Shown here: one piece after another, positions 45,131-54,549 of the stretch
Layout of the letters: each line of letters opens with the position of its first letter
Numbering within the stretch: position 1 is the first letter of the stretch
From: Paenibacillaceae bacterium
Lineage (GTDB): Bacteria; Bacillota; Bacilli; Paenibacillales; Paenibacillaceae
Reading direction: 5' to 3'
Length of the DNA stretch: 64,000 nucleotides
Assembly: GCA_004134985.1 (NCBI GenBank)
Contig: REGQ01000002.1
Coordinates: forward strand, 87,137 to 151,136
Made by a program: the position numbers and the translations under genes
The notes under the pieces: generated by a model
The model's input: the letters and a program-made list of their open reading frames with translations, nothing else
Databases searched by the model: none
What the model was told of the DNA's origin: nothing

Positions 45131-46309
45131 TTATTTCAGGTTAAGCTGCTCCACACCGTTGCCGATCGTGCACACGTAAAACTCTGGCGCAAGCCCTGTC
45201 GATGCGGTATATTTACTGCCTACTTGCTCAATAAACAGGTCAACGCTTCCCTCGTGAACCAATGAGACGGTACAGCCGCCGAAGCCTGCTCCCGTCATCC
45301 GCGATCCCAGCACGCCTTCAACTTCCCGGGCCGCGGCTACCATTGTATCCAGCTCTTCGCCTGTTACTTCATACAGATCGCGAAGCGAGTCATGGGATTC
45401 GTTCATTAATTTCCCGAACAATTCGAGATTATCGTTCTTCAATGCCTCGACCGAACGGACAACACGATCAATCTCCTCGACAACGTGGCGGGCCCGCTTG
45501 CTCACTGTCTCATCAGCGATCAGATGGGCATGAGCCTCAAACTCGCTTGCACTGATTTGCCCAAGCAGTTCCAATTGCGGGAACGCGGCTTTTAAATCTT
45601 GAACCGCTTGCTCGCACTGGCTGCGACGTTCATTATATTTGGAATCGACAAGCCCCCGGCGCTTGTTCGTATTGCCGATAACCAGCTTGTAGCTGCCACT
45701 GTTAAAAGGAACAAGCTCATAAGCGAGCGTGTCGCACATCAGCATAATCGCATGGTCTTTCTTGCCGTTGGCAACAGCGAATTGATCCATAATACCGCAT
45801 TTAACGCCATTGAATTCATTTTCTGATGCTTGTGCCAGCTTGGCGATTTCAACCGTATCAACCGGATGGCCGCTTAAGGTCAGCAAAGCGTATGCGGTTA
45901 CCACTTCGATCGAAGCGGACGAGGAAAGACCGGCCCCATTCGGAATTTCGCCATGAAACAGCATGTCGAACCCTGCCGGTACAGCGTACCCCCGCGACTG
46001 CAGCTGCTGAATAATGCCTTTCGGGTAATTCATCCAATCATCGGCTTCATCGAATACGACATTGTCCAGATCAATTACGCCCCTTAAAGGGAAATTAGTA
46101 GAGGCCATGCTGACTTTCTGATCGTCACGCTCCCGAATAAGCAGCGTTGTTCCGAAGGTCAATGCCGCAGGAAAAACATAACCGCCATTGTAATCCGTGT
46201 GCTCTCCAATCAAATTGACACGCCCTGGAGCATGAAAAGCGTTAATCCCCTGCTCTTCCCCGCCATACAACTGCAGAAAGCGCTCCGTCAAATTATGCAA
46301 ATTTGCCAT
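45131..46309 (-). CDS. galK: Galactokinase
   Basis: 392 residues, GHMP kinase. The galactokinase signature GRVNLIGEHTDYNGGYVFP is at about 29-47, the ATP-binding PNGAGLSSSASIE at about 125-137, and the third motif MTGAGFGGCTVSLV near the C-terminus. It phosphorylates galactose at C1. First gene of the gal operon, divergent from an AraC-type regulator. The ribosome site before ATG 46309 is weak (GAAAGTGGTG). A minus-strand TATACT (46357-46362) may be its -10. Confidence 0.97.
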   Translation of the reverse strand: MANLHNLTERFLQLYGGEEQGINAFHAPGRVNLIGEHTDYNGGYVFPAALTFGTTLLIRERDDQKVSMASTNFPLRGVIDLDNVVFDEADDWMNYPKGIIQQLQSRGYAVPAGFDMLFHGEIPNGAGLSSSASIEVVTAYALLTLSGHPVDTVEIAKLAQASENEFNGVKCGIMDQFAVANGKKDHAIMLMCDTLAYELVPFNSGSYKLVIGNTNKRRGLVDSKYNERRSQCEQAVQDLKAAFPQLELLGQISASEFEAHAHLIADETVSKRARHVVEEIDRVVRSVEALKNDNLELFGKLMNESHDSLRDLYEVTGEELDTMVAAAREVEGVLGSRMTGAGFGGCTVSLVHEGSVDLFIEQVGSKYTASTGLAPEFYVCTIGNGVEQLNLK

Positions 46310-46423
46310 TAGTACACCACTTTCTTCTAAAATAATTGGATTGTTTTCTTACATTTAGTATAGACCAAGCTGATATGCAAAGAAATGGCGGGATGTGCAG
46401 AACATATGGAATTATGTGACTTG

Positions 46424-46451
46424 TTGTAGTGACGCTTGCAGGGAATATGAT
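46424..46451 (+). promoter_or_regulatory. Candidate promoter of the gal-divergent AraC regulator
   Basis: TTGTAG (46424-46429), 16 bases, TATGAT (46446-46451), in the galK/regulator intergenic region, about 85 bases before the regulator start. Confidence 0.4.
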
Positions 46452-46536
46452 ACACTTGAAACCTAAAGAATTTGGCGCTTGCCGGATTCGAATGTGTTCA
46501 CAAAATCTGCTTTACCAGCATGAGGGGAGACCGCAG

Positions 46537-47394
46537 ATGACTAAAAACTTCACCTACACCGTCGTTTCCAACCCCATCTCCATTGAGCATGGCAGCCTTA
46601 ACGTACTGTTTACAGGAGAAAGTCAAACTCTTCCCGGGCACCGGCTGGGACCGAAAGTATATGATTTTTACTTGATGCATCACATTATTTCCGGCCGGGG
46701 AACATTCACTTGCAAAGACGAGCAGCATGAGTTGGGACCGGGACAGATCTTTATGATTGAACCCGAGCAATTGGTAAGTTATGTATCCGATGCGCATGAT
46801 CCATGGCAATACCGCTGGATTGCCTTTGCTGGGGTCGAAGCGGATGCGATCATCCGCACGGCGGGTTTTCTGCCCGATCAGCCTGTGCACAGCAGAGCGG
46901 ATGACCGCCGGATCGCCGTGCTGTTCAACCTGATCCGCCGGGCGTTTCGGGAGAGCGGCCGCGCGGCTCACTTGCAAGCCGCGGGCTATCTGCAATTATT
47001 GATGGCTGCATTGGCAGATAACGCCCCTCACGAAACCGGAAAAGCATTCGTCCGCCATGATGAGGGTGAGCAGCTGATGCAGCAAATGCTCCATTACTTA
47101 TCCACGCAGTATGCGGAGCCTGTATCGATTGAACGGATGGCGGATACACTTGGCTACAGCAGAGCCTATTTGTCACGCCTGTTCAAACGAAGCAGCGGGC
47201 TGACGCCTGTTACCTTTCTTCTGCATTACCGTCTTGATAAAGCACGTCAACTATTGCGGGGCCGTCAGGAGTTGACTATTGAGCAAGTCGCCGCATCTGC
47301 TGGCTTTCAAGATCCGCTTTACTTCTCCAAACAGTTTCGGCGCATTCATGGGCAATCCCCTTCCGCTTACCGGGAAGCGATGCGAAATTTGTAA
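46537..47394 (+). CDS. AraC family regulator, probable galactose operon activator
   Basis: 285 residues. An N-terminal cupin-like ligand-binding domain (HHIISGRGTFTC, ELGPGQIFMIEPEQLVSY) is followed by a linker and two AraC HTH motifs in the last 100 residues (VSIERMADTLGYSRAYLSRLFKR and LTIEQVAASAGFQDPLYFSKQFRR). ATG 46537 is supported by GAGGGGAG 6 bases upstream; the open frame extends further but lacks a site. Divergent from galK, hence a probable regulator of the Leloir genes responding to galactose or a derivative. Confidence 0.9.
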   Translation: MTKNFTYTVVSNPISIEHGSLNVLFTGESQTLPGHRLGPKVYDFYLMHHIISGRGTFTCKDEQHELGPGQIFMIEPEQLVSYVSDAHDPWQYRWIAFAGVEADAIIRTAGFLPDQPVHSRADDRRIAVLFNLIRRAFRESGRAAHLQAAGYLQLLMAALADNAPHETGKAFVRHDEGEQLMQQMLHYLSTQYAEPVSIERMADTLGYSRAYLSRLFKRSSGLTPVTFLLHYRLDKARQLLRGRQELTIEQVAASAGFQDPLYFSKQFRRIHGQSPSAYREAMRNL

Positions 47395-47472
47395 TTCATA
47401 CTGCTGCGCGTATATTTCTGATCGCATCACAACATTCGGGTTAATTTACCCTATTGAGAATTGAGGTGACAA

Positions 47473-48294
47473 ATGGTTATTCATCACAGCAGATTGAAAA
47501 CGATGGGCGCTTTTCTTACCTCACGCAGACATCGGCTTCAACCGGAGCATGCAGGCATCCGCCGCTCGCTTGGCCAGCGAAGGACGCCGGGTCTCCGAAG
47601 GGAAGAAGTCGCTGTGCTGGCAGGTGTCAGTGCGACTTACTATACTTGGCTGGAACAGGGACGAGAAGTGAGCGCATCCAGGGACATTATCGAAAACATT
47701 GCCAAAGCGCTGCAATTGACGCCAGATGAGAGAAATCACCTTATCCAGCTGTGGAATCCCAATGAGTTCAGCAGCTTTTCCTCAACAAGTGCGACGAATA
47801 CGCTGCTTAATCCGCAGTGGGAGAACATTATCCAGCAGTTGACTTATCCTTCTTTCATCAGCAATAACCGCACGGAAGTACTCGCTTGGAATCGCGCAGC
47901 TAATGAGGTCATTGCCGACTTTTCTTCCTTGTCAGCTAATGATCGCATCATGATTCGATTATTGTTCATGAATCCTGAAATACGGCGTCGGATGATCAAC
48001 TGGGAAGAATTCGCCTTGTACTCGGTCGCTGTTTTTAGAACTTATTACGACACCTATTCAGCAGACCCTTGGTTTAAGGAAACGGTAGAACGGCTTAGTG
48101 AGGAAAGTTCAGCGTTTGCAACAATGTGGAACCTGCATAATATCCAGCTCAAAAAGGTTAATCGGGTTCAATACCATATTCCCGGCGGTTTGAAAGCTGT
48201 TGCTTTTGATATTAATGCCTTTGCAAGTCCCGTTGACAATCCGGATTTGCACATTTGTATTTACACCCCGGTTTTGGAAACGGATATCGACTAG
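47473..48294 (+). CDS. XRE-type HTH regulator with MmyB-like ligand-binding domain
   Basis: 273 residues. The HTH at about 35-75 (RTPGLRREEVAVLAGVSATYYTWLEQGR) is the hallmark of the MmyB/MltR-like family. The C-terminal about 170 residues form the PAS-like domain of that family (RTEVLAWNRAANEV, HNIQLKKVNRVQYHIPGG). The family often regulates nearby oxidoreductase genes. The gene following at once on the same strand is a decayed aldo/keto reductase, which fits that habit. ATG 47473 has GAGGTG upstream. Confidence 0.88.
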   Translation: MVIHHSRLKTMGAFLTSRRHRLQPEHAGIRRSLGQRRTPGLRREEVAVLAGVSATYYTWLEQGREVSASRDIIENIAKALQLTPDERNHLIQLWNPNEFSSFSSTSATNTLLNPQWENIIQQLTYPSFISNNRTEVLAWNRAANEVIADFSSLSANDRIMIRLLFMNPEIRRRMINWEEFALYSVAVFRTYYDTYSADPWFKETVERLSEESSAFATMWNLHNIQLKKVNRVQYHIPGGLKAVAFDINAFASPVDNPDLHICIYTPVLETDID

Positions 48295-48301
48295 AACTGG
48301 A

Positions 48302-48844
48302 ATGAACAGATTACAACGTATAACATGCATCCTGTTAGTTATTTTACTAGCTCTGGGACTTGGCACAATGATGATAACGGTTAATGAAGAGTCGGTGCGT
48401 ACCATTCAAGGTGCGTTAGAGCTCGGTGTGACGATGTTCGATACAGCCGATATTTACGGCGAATTTGTGCAACAGCGGTTCGGAGGCAATGAGAAGCTGG
48501 TTGGGCGGGCTCTTAAAGGCCAGCGGGAAAAAGCTATAATCGCAACCAAATTCGGAATAACACATGGTCAAGGACCAAAAGGCGATCCAGCCTATATCAA
48601 AAAATCCGTTGACGCCAGCCTGTTCTATCTTGGAATTGATTCCATCGACTTGTATTATCAGCATCGGGTCGACCCGAATACCCCAATTGAAGAAACTGTC
48701 GGGACGCTGGGCGATTTGGTCAAGGAAGGGAAAAACCAGCATCCAATTTATTCTCTTAAAGCCGTCAACAAATTCAATTGCCAGTTGTTTCATGGCGGGC
48801 TGTCGTGGTTAATAAAAAAGCAAGACATTTCAAATGATAGTTAA
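48302..48844 (+). pseudogene. Truncated aldo/keto reductase
   Basis: The frame encodes the first half of an aldo/keto reductase barrel: ALGLGTMM, then VRTIQGALELGVTMFDTADIYG (catalytic Asp and Tyr region), GNEKLVGRALKGQREKAIIATKFG (catalytic Lys) and YYQHRVDPNTPIEETVGTLGDLVKEGK. After about 150 residues the similarity stops and an unrelated tail runs to 48844; the remaining barrel and NADPH-binding part are absent. The first 30 residues are also degenerate and lack a good ribosome site. It is a deletion remnant next to its likely regulator. Confidence 0.75.
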
Positions 48845-48854
48845 GGAGATGACC

Positions 48855-49331
48855 ATGATGAGCAAAGAGATACAGGACAACAACAACAACAACGGTATTC
48901 TGAAAGGTGCGCTAATTGGCGGAATTATTGGTGCTGCAGCAGCGCTTCTACTCGCTCCCAAGTCAGGCCGTGAGCTTCGCAGCGATATTAAGCACAAAGC
49001 CGGCGAGGCTGCCGAAGTTGTCAAAACAAAAGCATCGGAAATTGCGGATACGACGCAATGCGCTGTACAGGCCGTTACTGAGCAAGCTTCCACAATTAAA
49101 GGGAAAGTGCAGGATTTTGCGGAAGCTGCCAAACAACGGGCATCGGAGACTGCGAATCGCGCCCATGATGCTGTTGAGACTGTAGCAGACAAAGCCCGCG
49201 ACGCAGCAGAGGTTGTCAGCACACATGGACGCGAGGTTGTTGAACAAGTCGGTACGGCAGGCAAGGAAGCGGCAGACAAAGCGGAAGAGGGCGCTCACAA
49301 AGCGATCAACAAGGCTGCGGACAATACTTAA
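48855..49331 (+). CDS. YtxH domain protein
   Basis: 158 residues. Asn-rich start, then the YtxH glycine-rich membrane segment (GALIGGIIGAAAALLLAPKSGRELR, about 15-40) and a long Ala/Lys/Glu-rich amphipathic helix to the C-terminus, like LEA or stress-related proteins. Members are general-stress-associated and membrane-bound. AAGGAG lies 6 bases before ATG 48855; the next codon is also ATG. It is followed 100 bases later by a small acidic protein. Confidence 0.87.
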   Translation: MMSKEIQDNNNNNGILKGALIGGIIGAAAALLLAPKSGRELRSDIKHKAGEAAEVVKTKASEIADTTQCAVQAVTEQASTIKGKVQDFAEAAKQRASETANRAHDAVETVADKARDAAEVVSTHGREVVEQVGTAGKEAADKAEEGAHKAINKAADNT

Positions 49332-49435
49332 GTGTAGAAACTTGGCTGGCAGCGTTGCCTAGCTGACATCCCTCCTTCTCACTGCTGCACGCTAAATGCA
49401 ACGAAAATTTGGTAAATGCAGAGGAGTGGACTGAA

Positions 49436-49642
49436 ATGGTCGATAAAAATCATGCTTCTCCGCTTCAACCGGCAGCAGACGGACAGGCCGGTCGCAAACA
49501 CAAAACAGTCGAAGAGGCACTGAACGGCTCTATGGTTCAGGATGAGCAGGATATGATTCGGCTGGGCAATGATATGGAGTCCATGAAGACAAATCATGAA
49601 TTGATGGAAGAAGGGCTTGTTCCCGATCCGATTCAGGAATGA
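49436..49642 (+). CDS. Small acidic hypothetical protein
   Basis: 68 residues, hydrophilic and acidic (EEALNGSMVQDEQDMIRLGND, MEEGLVPDPIQE), no hydrophobic segment. ATG 49436 is preceded by GAGGAG about 9-10 bases upstream. It resembles small Paenibacillus or Bacillus proteins of unknown function. It follows the YtxH gene, and stress-related co-expression is possible. Confidence 0.6.
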   Translation: MVDKNHASPLQPAADGQAGRKHKTVEEALNGSMVQDEQDMIRLGNDMESMKTNHELMEEGLVPDPIQE

Positions 49643-49779
49643 TTTGCACCATATAAAATGTTATCGTAAGGGGCTATTCCACACGTCATTCATGACTAAT
49701 GGGGTAGTCTCTTATTGCATGACTGGCTGCATTATAATTTCTCGCTTCGACTCGCATAATAAAAGTGGAGGAGTGAATA

Positions 49780-51009
49780 ATGATGGAACTGCATATTGGA
49801 AAAATGTACTGGACAACCACTTTGCAACATGTGAAAACGTATCCTAAACTGCAGCAAAAACGGAGTACAACTGTAGCCATTATCGGCGGCGGCATGTCAG
49901 GTTCAATCTGCAGCTATGTGTTTGCACAGAGCGGTATCTCAGTGGTTGTGCTGGAAAGAAATGAAATCGCTGGCGGCAGCACCTCCGCCAACACCGGGCT
50001 GCTGCAATTTTCCAATGATGTCATGCTGCATCAGTTGATGCAACAGATCGGCGATGAGCCTGCTGTTCGCTTCTATCAGGCTTGCCTGCAGGCCGTTCAA
50101 CAGCTTGAAACGATTGCCAAAGCGCTTCCCCAGCAAGTCGATTTTTCCCGTCGCCAAAGTCTTTATTACGCAAGTTCCGAACAGGAATTGCCCAAACTCA
50201 AGAAGGAGTTCCAGGCGCTTCACGACAACGGATTTCCGGTAGCATTCTGGTCAGCGGATGATATTTCAGCCCGCTTCCCCTTTCGAAAGCCTGGCGCTAT
50301 AGTGACTAGCGGCGATGCAGAAGTTAATCCCTTTCAGTTTGTTCATCATGTGGCTGACGCTGCGGCAGCAATGGGTGCTGAGATCTATGAGCAAACAGAA
50401 ATTATCAATCATAGTACACGCGGGGGCAAGCATATTTTGGAAACCGTGGACGGAGCTGTTGTCGAGGCTGACCATGTCATCTATGCAATAGGCTATGAAC
50501 CGGAGGAATTGCGGGGCAAGCTGATTAAGGCGGACATCAATCGCTCTTTTGTTGCCGTTACTGAGCCGCTGCCTTCCCTGAACGATGTATGGAAAAACCG
50601 GATGATGATTTGGGAGACTGCCCGACCATATCTTTATATGCGGACAACGCCTGATAATCGCATCATTGTCGGAGGACTCGATGAGGACAAAAGTGAGCCG
50701 GTTAAAGGCCATATTGCGCTACAAAAACACACTGACCGTTTATCTGAAAAAATAGTGCAGCATTTTCCCGCGGCAACAGCTCCTGTCGCCTACAGTTGGA
50801 GCGGCACATTCGGAGAATCGTGCGACAACCTCCCCTTCATCGGAGAAGATCCTGAGTGGCCGCAAGTGTATTACTGTCTTGGCTATGGGGGCAATGGCAC
50901 AGTGTACAGCATGATCGCTGCCGGTTTGCTGCACGATTGCGTTGCGGGCAAGAAACATCCCATCGCCGATATTGTACAACTTACCCGTCCTTCCCTGCTA
51001 GTTCATTAA
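49780..51009 (+). CDS. FAD-dependent oxidoreductase (DAO/glycine-oxidase type)
   Basis: 409 residues. The dinucleotide-binding motif VAIIGGGMSGSICSYVF is at about 28-44, followed by GGSTSANTGLLQFSNDVM, a FAD-contacting region of DAO-family oxidases and dehydrogenases. The C-terminal FAD motif is YCLGYGGNGTVYSMIAAG. It probably oxidises an amino acid or other amine or hydroxy acid; the substrate is unknown. ATG 49780 has GGAGG 8 bases upstream. It is a single gene, convergent with uxaC. Confidence 0.88.
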   Translation: MMELHIGKMYWTTTLQHVKTYPKLQQKRSTTVAIIGGGMSGSICSYVFAQSGISVVVLERNEIAGGSTSANTGLLQFSNDVMLHQLMQQIGDEPAVRFYQACLQAVQQLETIAKALPQQVDFSRRQSLYYASSEQELPKLKKEFQALHDNGFPVAFWSADDISARFPFRKPGAIVTSGDAEVNPFQFVHHVADAAAAMGAEIYEQTEIINHSTRGGKHILETVDGAVVEADHVIYAIGYEPEELRGKLIKADINRSFVAVTEPLPSLNDVWKNRMMIWETARPYLYMRTTPDNRIIVGGLDEDKSEPVKGHIALQKHTDRLSEKIVQHFPAATAPVAYSWSGTFGESCDNLPFIGEDPEWPQVYYCLGYGGNGTVYSMIAAGLLHDCVAGKKHPIADIVQLTRPSLLVH

Positions 51010-51066
51010 ACCTTCAGCACATAACCCAGAGAAACCCCATTGTTCAGCAGCCATTCCAATATGCAA

Positions 51067-51091
51067 GTGGCTGCCATATCCAGGCAGCCAC
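51067..51091. terminator. Bidirectional hairpin between the oxidoreductase and uxaC
   Basis: Perfect 9-bp stem GTGGCTGCC/GGCAGCCAC with a 7-base loop between two convergent stops. There is no strong T-run, so efficiency is uncertain. Confidence 0.55.
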
Positions 51092-51108
51092 CTCGCAACT
51101 TTGTCAGA

Positions 51109-52515
51109 TTACAGCTCGAAGTAATTTTTCGCGTTGAAGTAGGAAATATTCTGAACCGTTGAGCCAAGCAGTTCCAAATCATTCGGAAGCTCGCCGCTTT
51201 CAGCCCACTCGCCGAGCAGATTACATACAATTCTTCTGAAATATTCATGTCTTGTATAGGACAAGAAGCTTCTCGAATCCGTCAGCATGCCGACAAAGCG
51301 GCCAAGCAGACCGAAATTGGCAAGCGATTTCAATTGTGACAGCATGCCGTCTTTCGTATCGTTAAACCACCAGGCCGACCCCAACTGAATTTTCCCTGGA
51401 ATGCCGCCGCCCTGGAAGCACCCGGTAATCGCCGCCAGCACTTCATTGTCGCCAGCATTGAGCGAATAGAGAATCGTCTTGGGCAGTGCATTCTCTGCCT
51501 CCAGCAAATCCAGCAAGCGTGCCAACGGATAAGCAACCGGACTGTCATTGATCGCATCGAAACCGGTATCCGGTCCAAGGTTGTTAAACAAGCGGCTGTT
51601 GTTATTGCGCGCAGCATTGATATGGTACTGCATCGTCCAGTTATGTTTGGCATACTGCTTGCCAAGGAAATACAGTGTATAGGTCTTGTACTTCTTCTCT
51701 TCTTCCAGTGTGACCGCTTCGCCGTTAAGCGCCTTGGCAAAAATCGCGGATGCTTCATCCTTCGTCGCTGGCGAATAAGGAACATAATCAAGCGCATGGT
51801 CGGACACGCGGCAGCCGACTTCATGGAAGAATGCTACCCGATCCTCAAGTGCAGCCAGCAGCGCATCATAATTCTCAATTGTTTGCCCCGCAGCCTCTGA
51901 CAGTCTTCCGAGCCACGCCGCGAAGCCATCACGGTTAATCTCAAGTGCTTTGTCAGGACGGAACGACGGCAGCACCTTTACTTCGAAATCAGGGTCAGCT
52001 TTCAGCTTGATATGATATTCCAATGAATCGGCAGGATCATCCGTAGTGCAGATCGCCTCAACGTTGGATTTATGAATAAAATCGCGCACACGGAAGCCAT
52101 CCGAGCGAAGCTTCGCATTAACCTGCTCCCAAATAACTGGCGCATTGGCTTCGTTAATCGTCAGTTCAACATCGAAATAGCGAGCCAGTTCCAGATGCGA
52201 CCAGTGATACAGCGGATTGCCAATTGCTGCTGGCACCGTTTTGGCATAAGCCAGGAAGCGGTCATAATCACTGGCTCCGTCACCACCGGTGACATAAGCT
52301 TCCTCTACACCGTTTGCTCTCATTGCACGCCATTTGTAATGGTCGCCATACAGCCATATTTCAGTCACACTGTCGAACGCTTTGTTCTCATAAATTTCCT
52401 GCGGATTCAAGTGACAATGATAGTCAATAATCGGCAAGTTTTTGGCATAGTTGTGATAAAGCGTTTTCCCAGTTTCATTCAGCAATAGAAAATCATCATT
52501 AATAAACGGTTTCAT
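51109..52515 (-). CDS. uxaC: Glucuronate (uronate) isomerase
   Basis: 468 residues, full length for UxaC. Metal-binding IIDYHCHLNPQEI at about residues 29-41, KWRAMRANGV, the TTDDPADSLEYH motif (about 165-176) and RFVGMLTDSRSFLSYTRHEYFRRI near the C-terminus. It converts D-glucuronate to D-fructuronate or D-galacturonate to D-tagaturonate. ATG 52515 follows AAGGGGAA. It lies 51 bases after a MocA-type oxidoreductase gene. The other genes of the classic uronate pathway are not in this window. Confidence 0.96.
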   Translation of the reverse strand: MKPFINDDFLLLNETGKTLYHNYAKNLPIIDYHCHLNPQEIYENKAFDSVTEIWLYGDHYKWRAMRANGVEEAYVTGGDGASDYDRFLAYAKTVPAAIGNPLYHWSHLELARYFDVELTINEANAPVIWEQVNAKLRSDGFRVRDFIHKSNVEAICTTDDPADSLEYHIKLKADPDFEVKVLPSFRPDKALEINRDGFAAWLGRLSEAAGQTIENYDALLAALEDRVAFFHEVGCRVSDHALDYVPYSPATKDEASAIFAKALNGEAVTLEEEKKYKTYTLYFLGKQYAKHNWTMQYHINAARNNNSRLFNNLGPDTGFDAINDSPVAYPLARLLDLLEAENALPKTILYSLNAGDNEVLAAITGCFQGGGIPGKIQLGSAWWFNDTKDGMLSQLKSLANFGLLGRFVGMLTDSRSFLSYTRHEYFRRIVCNLLGEWAESGELPNDLELLGSTVQNISYFNAKNYFEL

Positions 52516-52566
52516 TACGGTTCCCCTTTCAGCACTCTGTATGAGCCTGGCATCTTCTGTCCACTC

Positions 52567-53865
52567 TTAGAACTTCACCAAGTCCCCTACCCGAACAGGC
52601 AAGCCCGTCCGAATCGAACGATTGGCAGCAATTCCGGTCAAAATCGAACGCGCGCCATCTACATGGTCGGCAGCCCGATTGAACCTGTCTGCAACCGGAT
52701 CGCCGAACAGGTCATTGAGCAATACCGGATCACCGCCTCCATGGCCACCAGCCTGCTCTTCCACATCAACGGCGTACGGCTCGCCAAACATCGGGAACAC
52801 CGTGATCGTCTTTCCTTCCAGCGCGCCCTCTTGCGATTTCTCCCCGCCGGAATTTACATATGACTTCTCTACAACAGTGGCTTCCAGACGCCCGCCGCTG
52901 CCGTTGAACGAAATACGATAGCCTTCCCACGGCAAATAGGCGTTCAAAGAATACGTCAGAATTGCATTGCTCTTATAGCGTACCATGACACCCATTGTAT
53001 CTTCAATGCTGATTCCATCGCCAAACACATTTTGATCCCGAATATAGCCATCTTCATGCTCTGCATCCAGGTACATCGCTTTCAGATGCGGGTTGCTGTC
53101 CATCTGCAATGCGAACGGATCATCTGCTGCGAGCGGATTGCCGGTTGCCCGATCATAGAACTTCGTCACCCCGCGCTGTTCCGCATTTTCTTTTCCATAG
53201 AACAACAGATCCCCGAATGCAAATACCGTATCGGGCTCCGAGCCAATCCAGAAATTAACGAGGTCAAAATGATGAGTCGACTTATGAACGAGCAGCCCCC
53301 CGCTGTTCCTTTTGTCGCGGTGCCAGCGGCGGAAATAATCCGCCCCATGCTCGGTATTCAGCAGCCACTCAAAATGAATCGAGTTGACGCGTCCAATTGC
53401 GCCGCTCTCAATCAGCTCTCGAATTTTGGTATGATGGGGAGCATAGCGATAGTTGAATGTGACTCGAATTTCCCGTCCCGTACGCTTCACGGCGTCCAAA
53501 ATAGCCTGGCACTTCACCTCATCCACCGTCATCGGCTTCTCGGTAATTACATTGCAGCCAAGCTCCATCGCCCGAATAATGAACGTATGATGTGTCCGGT
53601 CAACACTTGTTACAATGACGGCATCCGGTCGTTCCGTCGCAATCATCAGCTCAAACTGATCGACTGTATACGTATTGACGGCAGGATAATGATACTGCTC
53701 TACGAGCCGTTTGTTGGCGTAATCCATCCGGGTTTGGTTAATATCACAAAAAGCCGTCAGTTGAGCAGTTTCCTTATAATCCACCGCGATGGCCGCATAG
53801 AAAAATTCCGCCCGTCCGCCTGATCCCACTAATACGTACCTCTTCTTTTCCATCTGTGCATTCAT
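52567..53865 (-). CDS. Gfo/Idh/MocA family oxidoreductase
   Basis: 432 residues. The N-terminal Rossmann fold starts YVLVGSGGRAEFFYAA, then TSVDRTHHTFIIRAMELGCNVITEKPM with the conserved EKP lysine region (about 100). The C-terminal alpha/beta domain includes KSTHHFDLVNFWIG, with His residues typical of the active site. NAD(P)-dependent sugar or sugar-acid oxidation-reduction is expected. ATG 53865 is chosen (GGGG 9 bases upstream); the frame extends 38 codons further but that part is repetitive and lacks a site. Located with uxaC and a divergent AraC regulator, so a role in uronate or related sugar catabolism is plausible. Confidence 0.85.
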   Translation of the reverse strand: MNAQMEKKRYVLVGSGGRAEFFYAAIAVDYKETAQLTAFCDINQTRMDYANKRLVEQYHYPAVNTYTVDQFELMIATERPDAVIVTSVDRTHHTFIIRAMELGCNVITEKPMTVDEVKCQAILDAVKRTGREIRVTFNYRYAPHHTKIRELIESGAIGRVNSIHFEWLLNTEHGADYFRRWHRDKRNSGGLLVHKSTHHFDLVNFWIGSEPDTVFAFGDLLFYGKENAEQRGVTKFYDRATGNPLAADDPFALQMDSNPHLKAMYLDAEHEDGYIRDQNVFGDGISIEDTMGVMVRYKSNAILTYSLNAYLPWEGYRISFNGSGGRLEATVVEKSYVNSGGEKSQEGALEGKTITVFPMFGEPYAVDVEEQAGGHGGGDPVLLNDLFGDPVADRFNRAADHVDGARSILTGIAANRSIRTGLPVRVGDLVKF

Positions 53866-54210
53866 CCTTTCTGTCCCCTGTGTGTCCATCTGTTCTGCCC
53901 CGTGATCATTCATCCGTAATATCTCACGAGCGTCCGTCTGTTCTGCCCCTTCCAAATCCCTTTCATCATATCGCATCAAATGATATAATTCTCGTGCAAT
54001 AGTGTTTAATTTGAACGAAACCCCGCATATTTTGTGCTCTTAAGGGCAGGAACGGCATTTCTGCTTCTATGGTGGCTTATGCTGATGATCACGAGGAGTA
54101 CGGTTGAACAGCGTCCTTTTTGTGCAACGGGGGAAACGGGGGACAATTGGGAAACTCACTTCCTTGGGGGGGAGGGAGATATACGAGAGGGAGATATACG
54201 AGATTATGCT

Positions 54211-54324
54211 GTATACCCTATCTCCGCTTAAGGCAGCACAGACCGAAATATGGGCAATTGCAGACTCACAGCCGGTTTGATCTGCTGTTTTCCTAGTTCT
54301 ACGACAACCTGAGATAGGGTATAC
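54211..54324. repeat. 114-bp element bounded by perfect 14-bp inverted repeats
   Basis: GTATACCCTATCTC (54211-54224) and its exact complement (54311-54324) flank 86 bases with no gene. Two direct GGGAGATATACGAG copies precede it. It lies between divergent genes. Confidence 0.75.
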
Positions 54325-54370
54325 AAGCGAAATGACCACCCATTCCCTACCCTTATAGACCGGGCTCGCT

Positions 54371-54537
54371 TCGCAAAACTAAGCCTATCCTTCCGAAGCA
54401 AGTTTTGCTTCGCAAAAATAAACTTTTCATTTCGAAGTGTGTTCGCATCGCAAAACTAAGCTTATCCTTTCGAAGCAAGTTTGCTTCGCAAAACTAAGCT
54501 TATCCTTTCGAAGTGAGTTTTGCTTCGCAAAACTTTA
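54371..54537. repeat. Five 38-39-bp direct repeats, each with a hairpin, before the AraC gene
   Basis: TCGCAAAA recurs at 54371, 54410, 54448, 54486 and 54525 (gaps 39, 38, 38, 39). Units carry hairpins such as CGAAGCAAGTTTTGCTTCG. The last hairpin (AGTTTTGC/GCAAAACT) ends 3 bases before the AGGAGG of the AraC gene. Confidence 0.85.
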
Positions 54538-54549
54538 GGAGGTGCTCAA

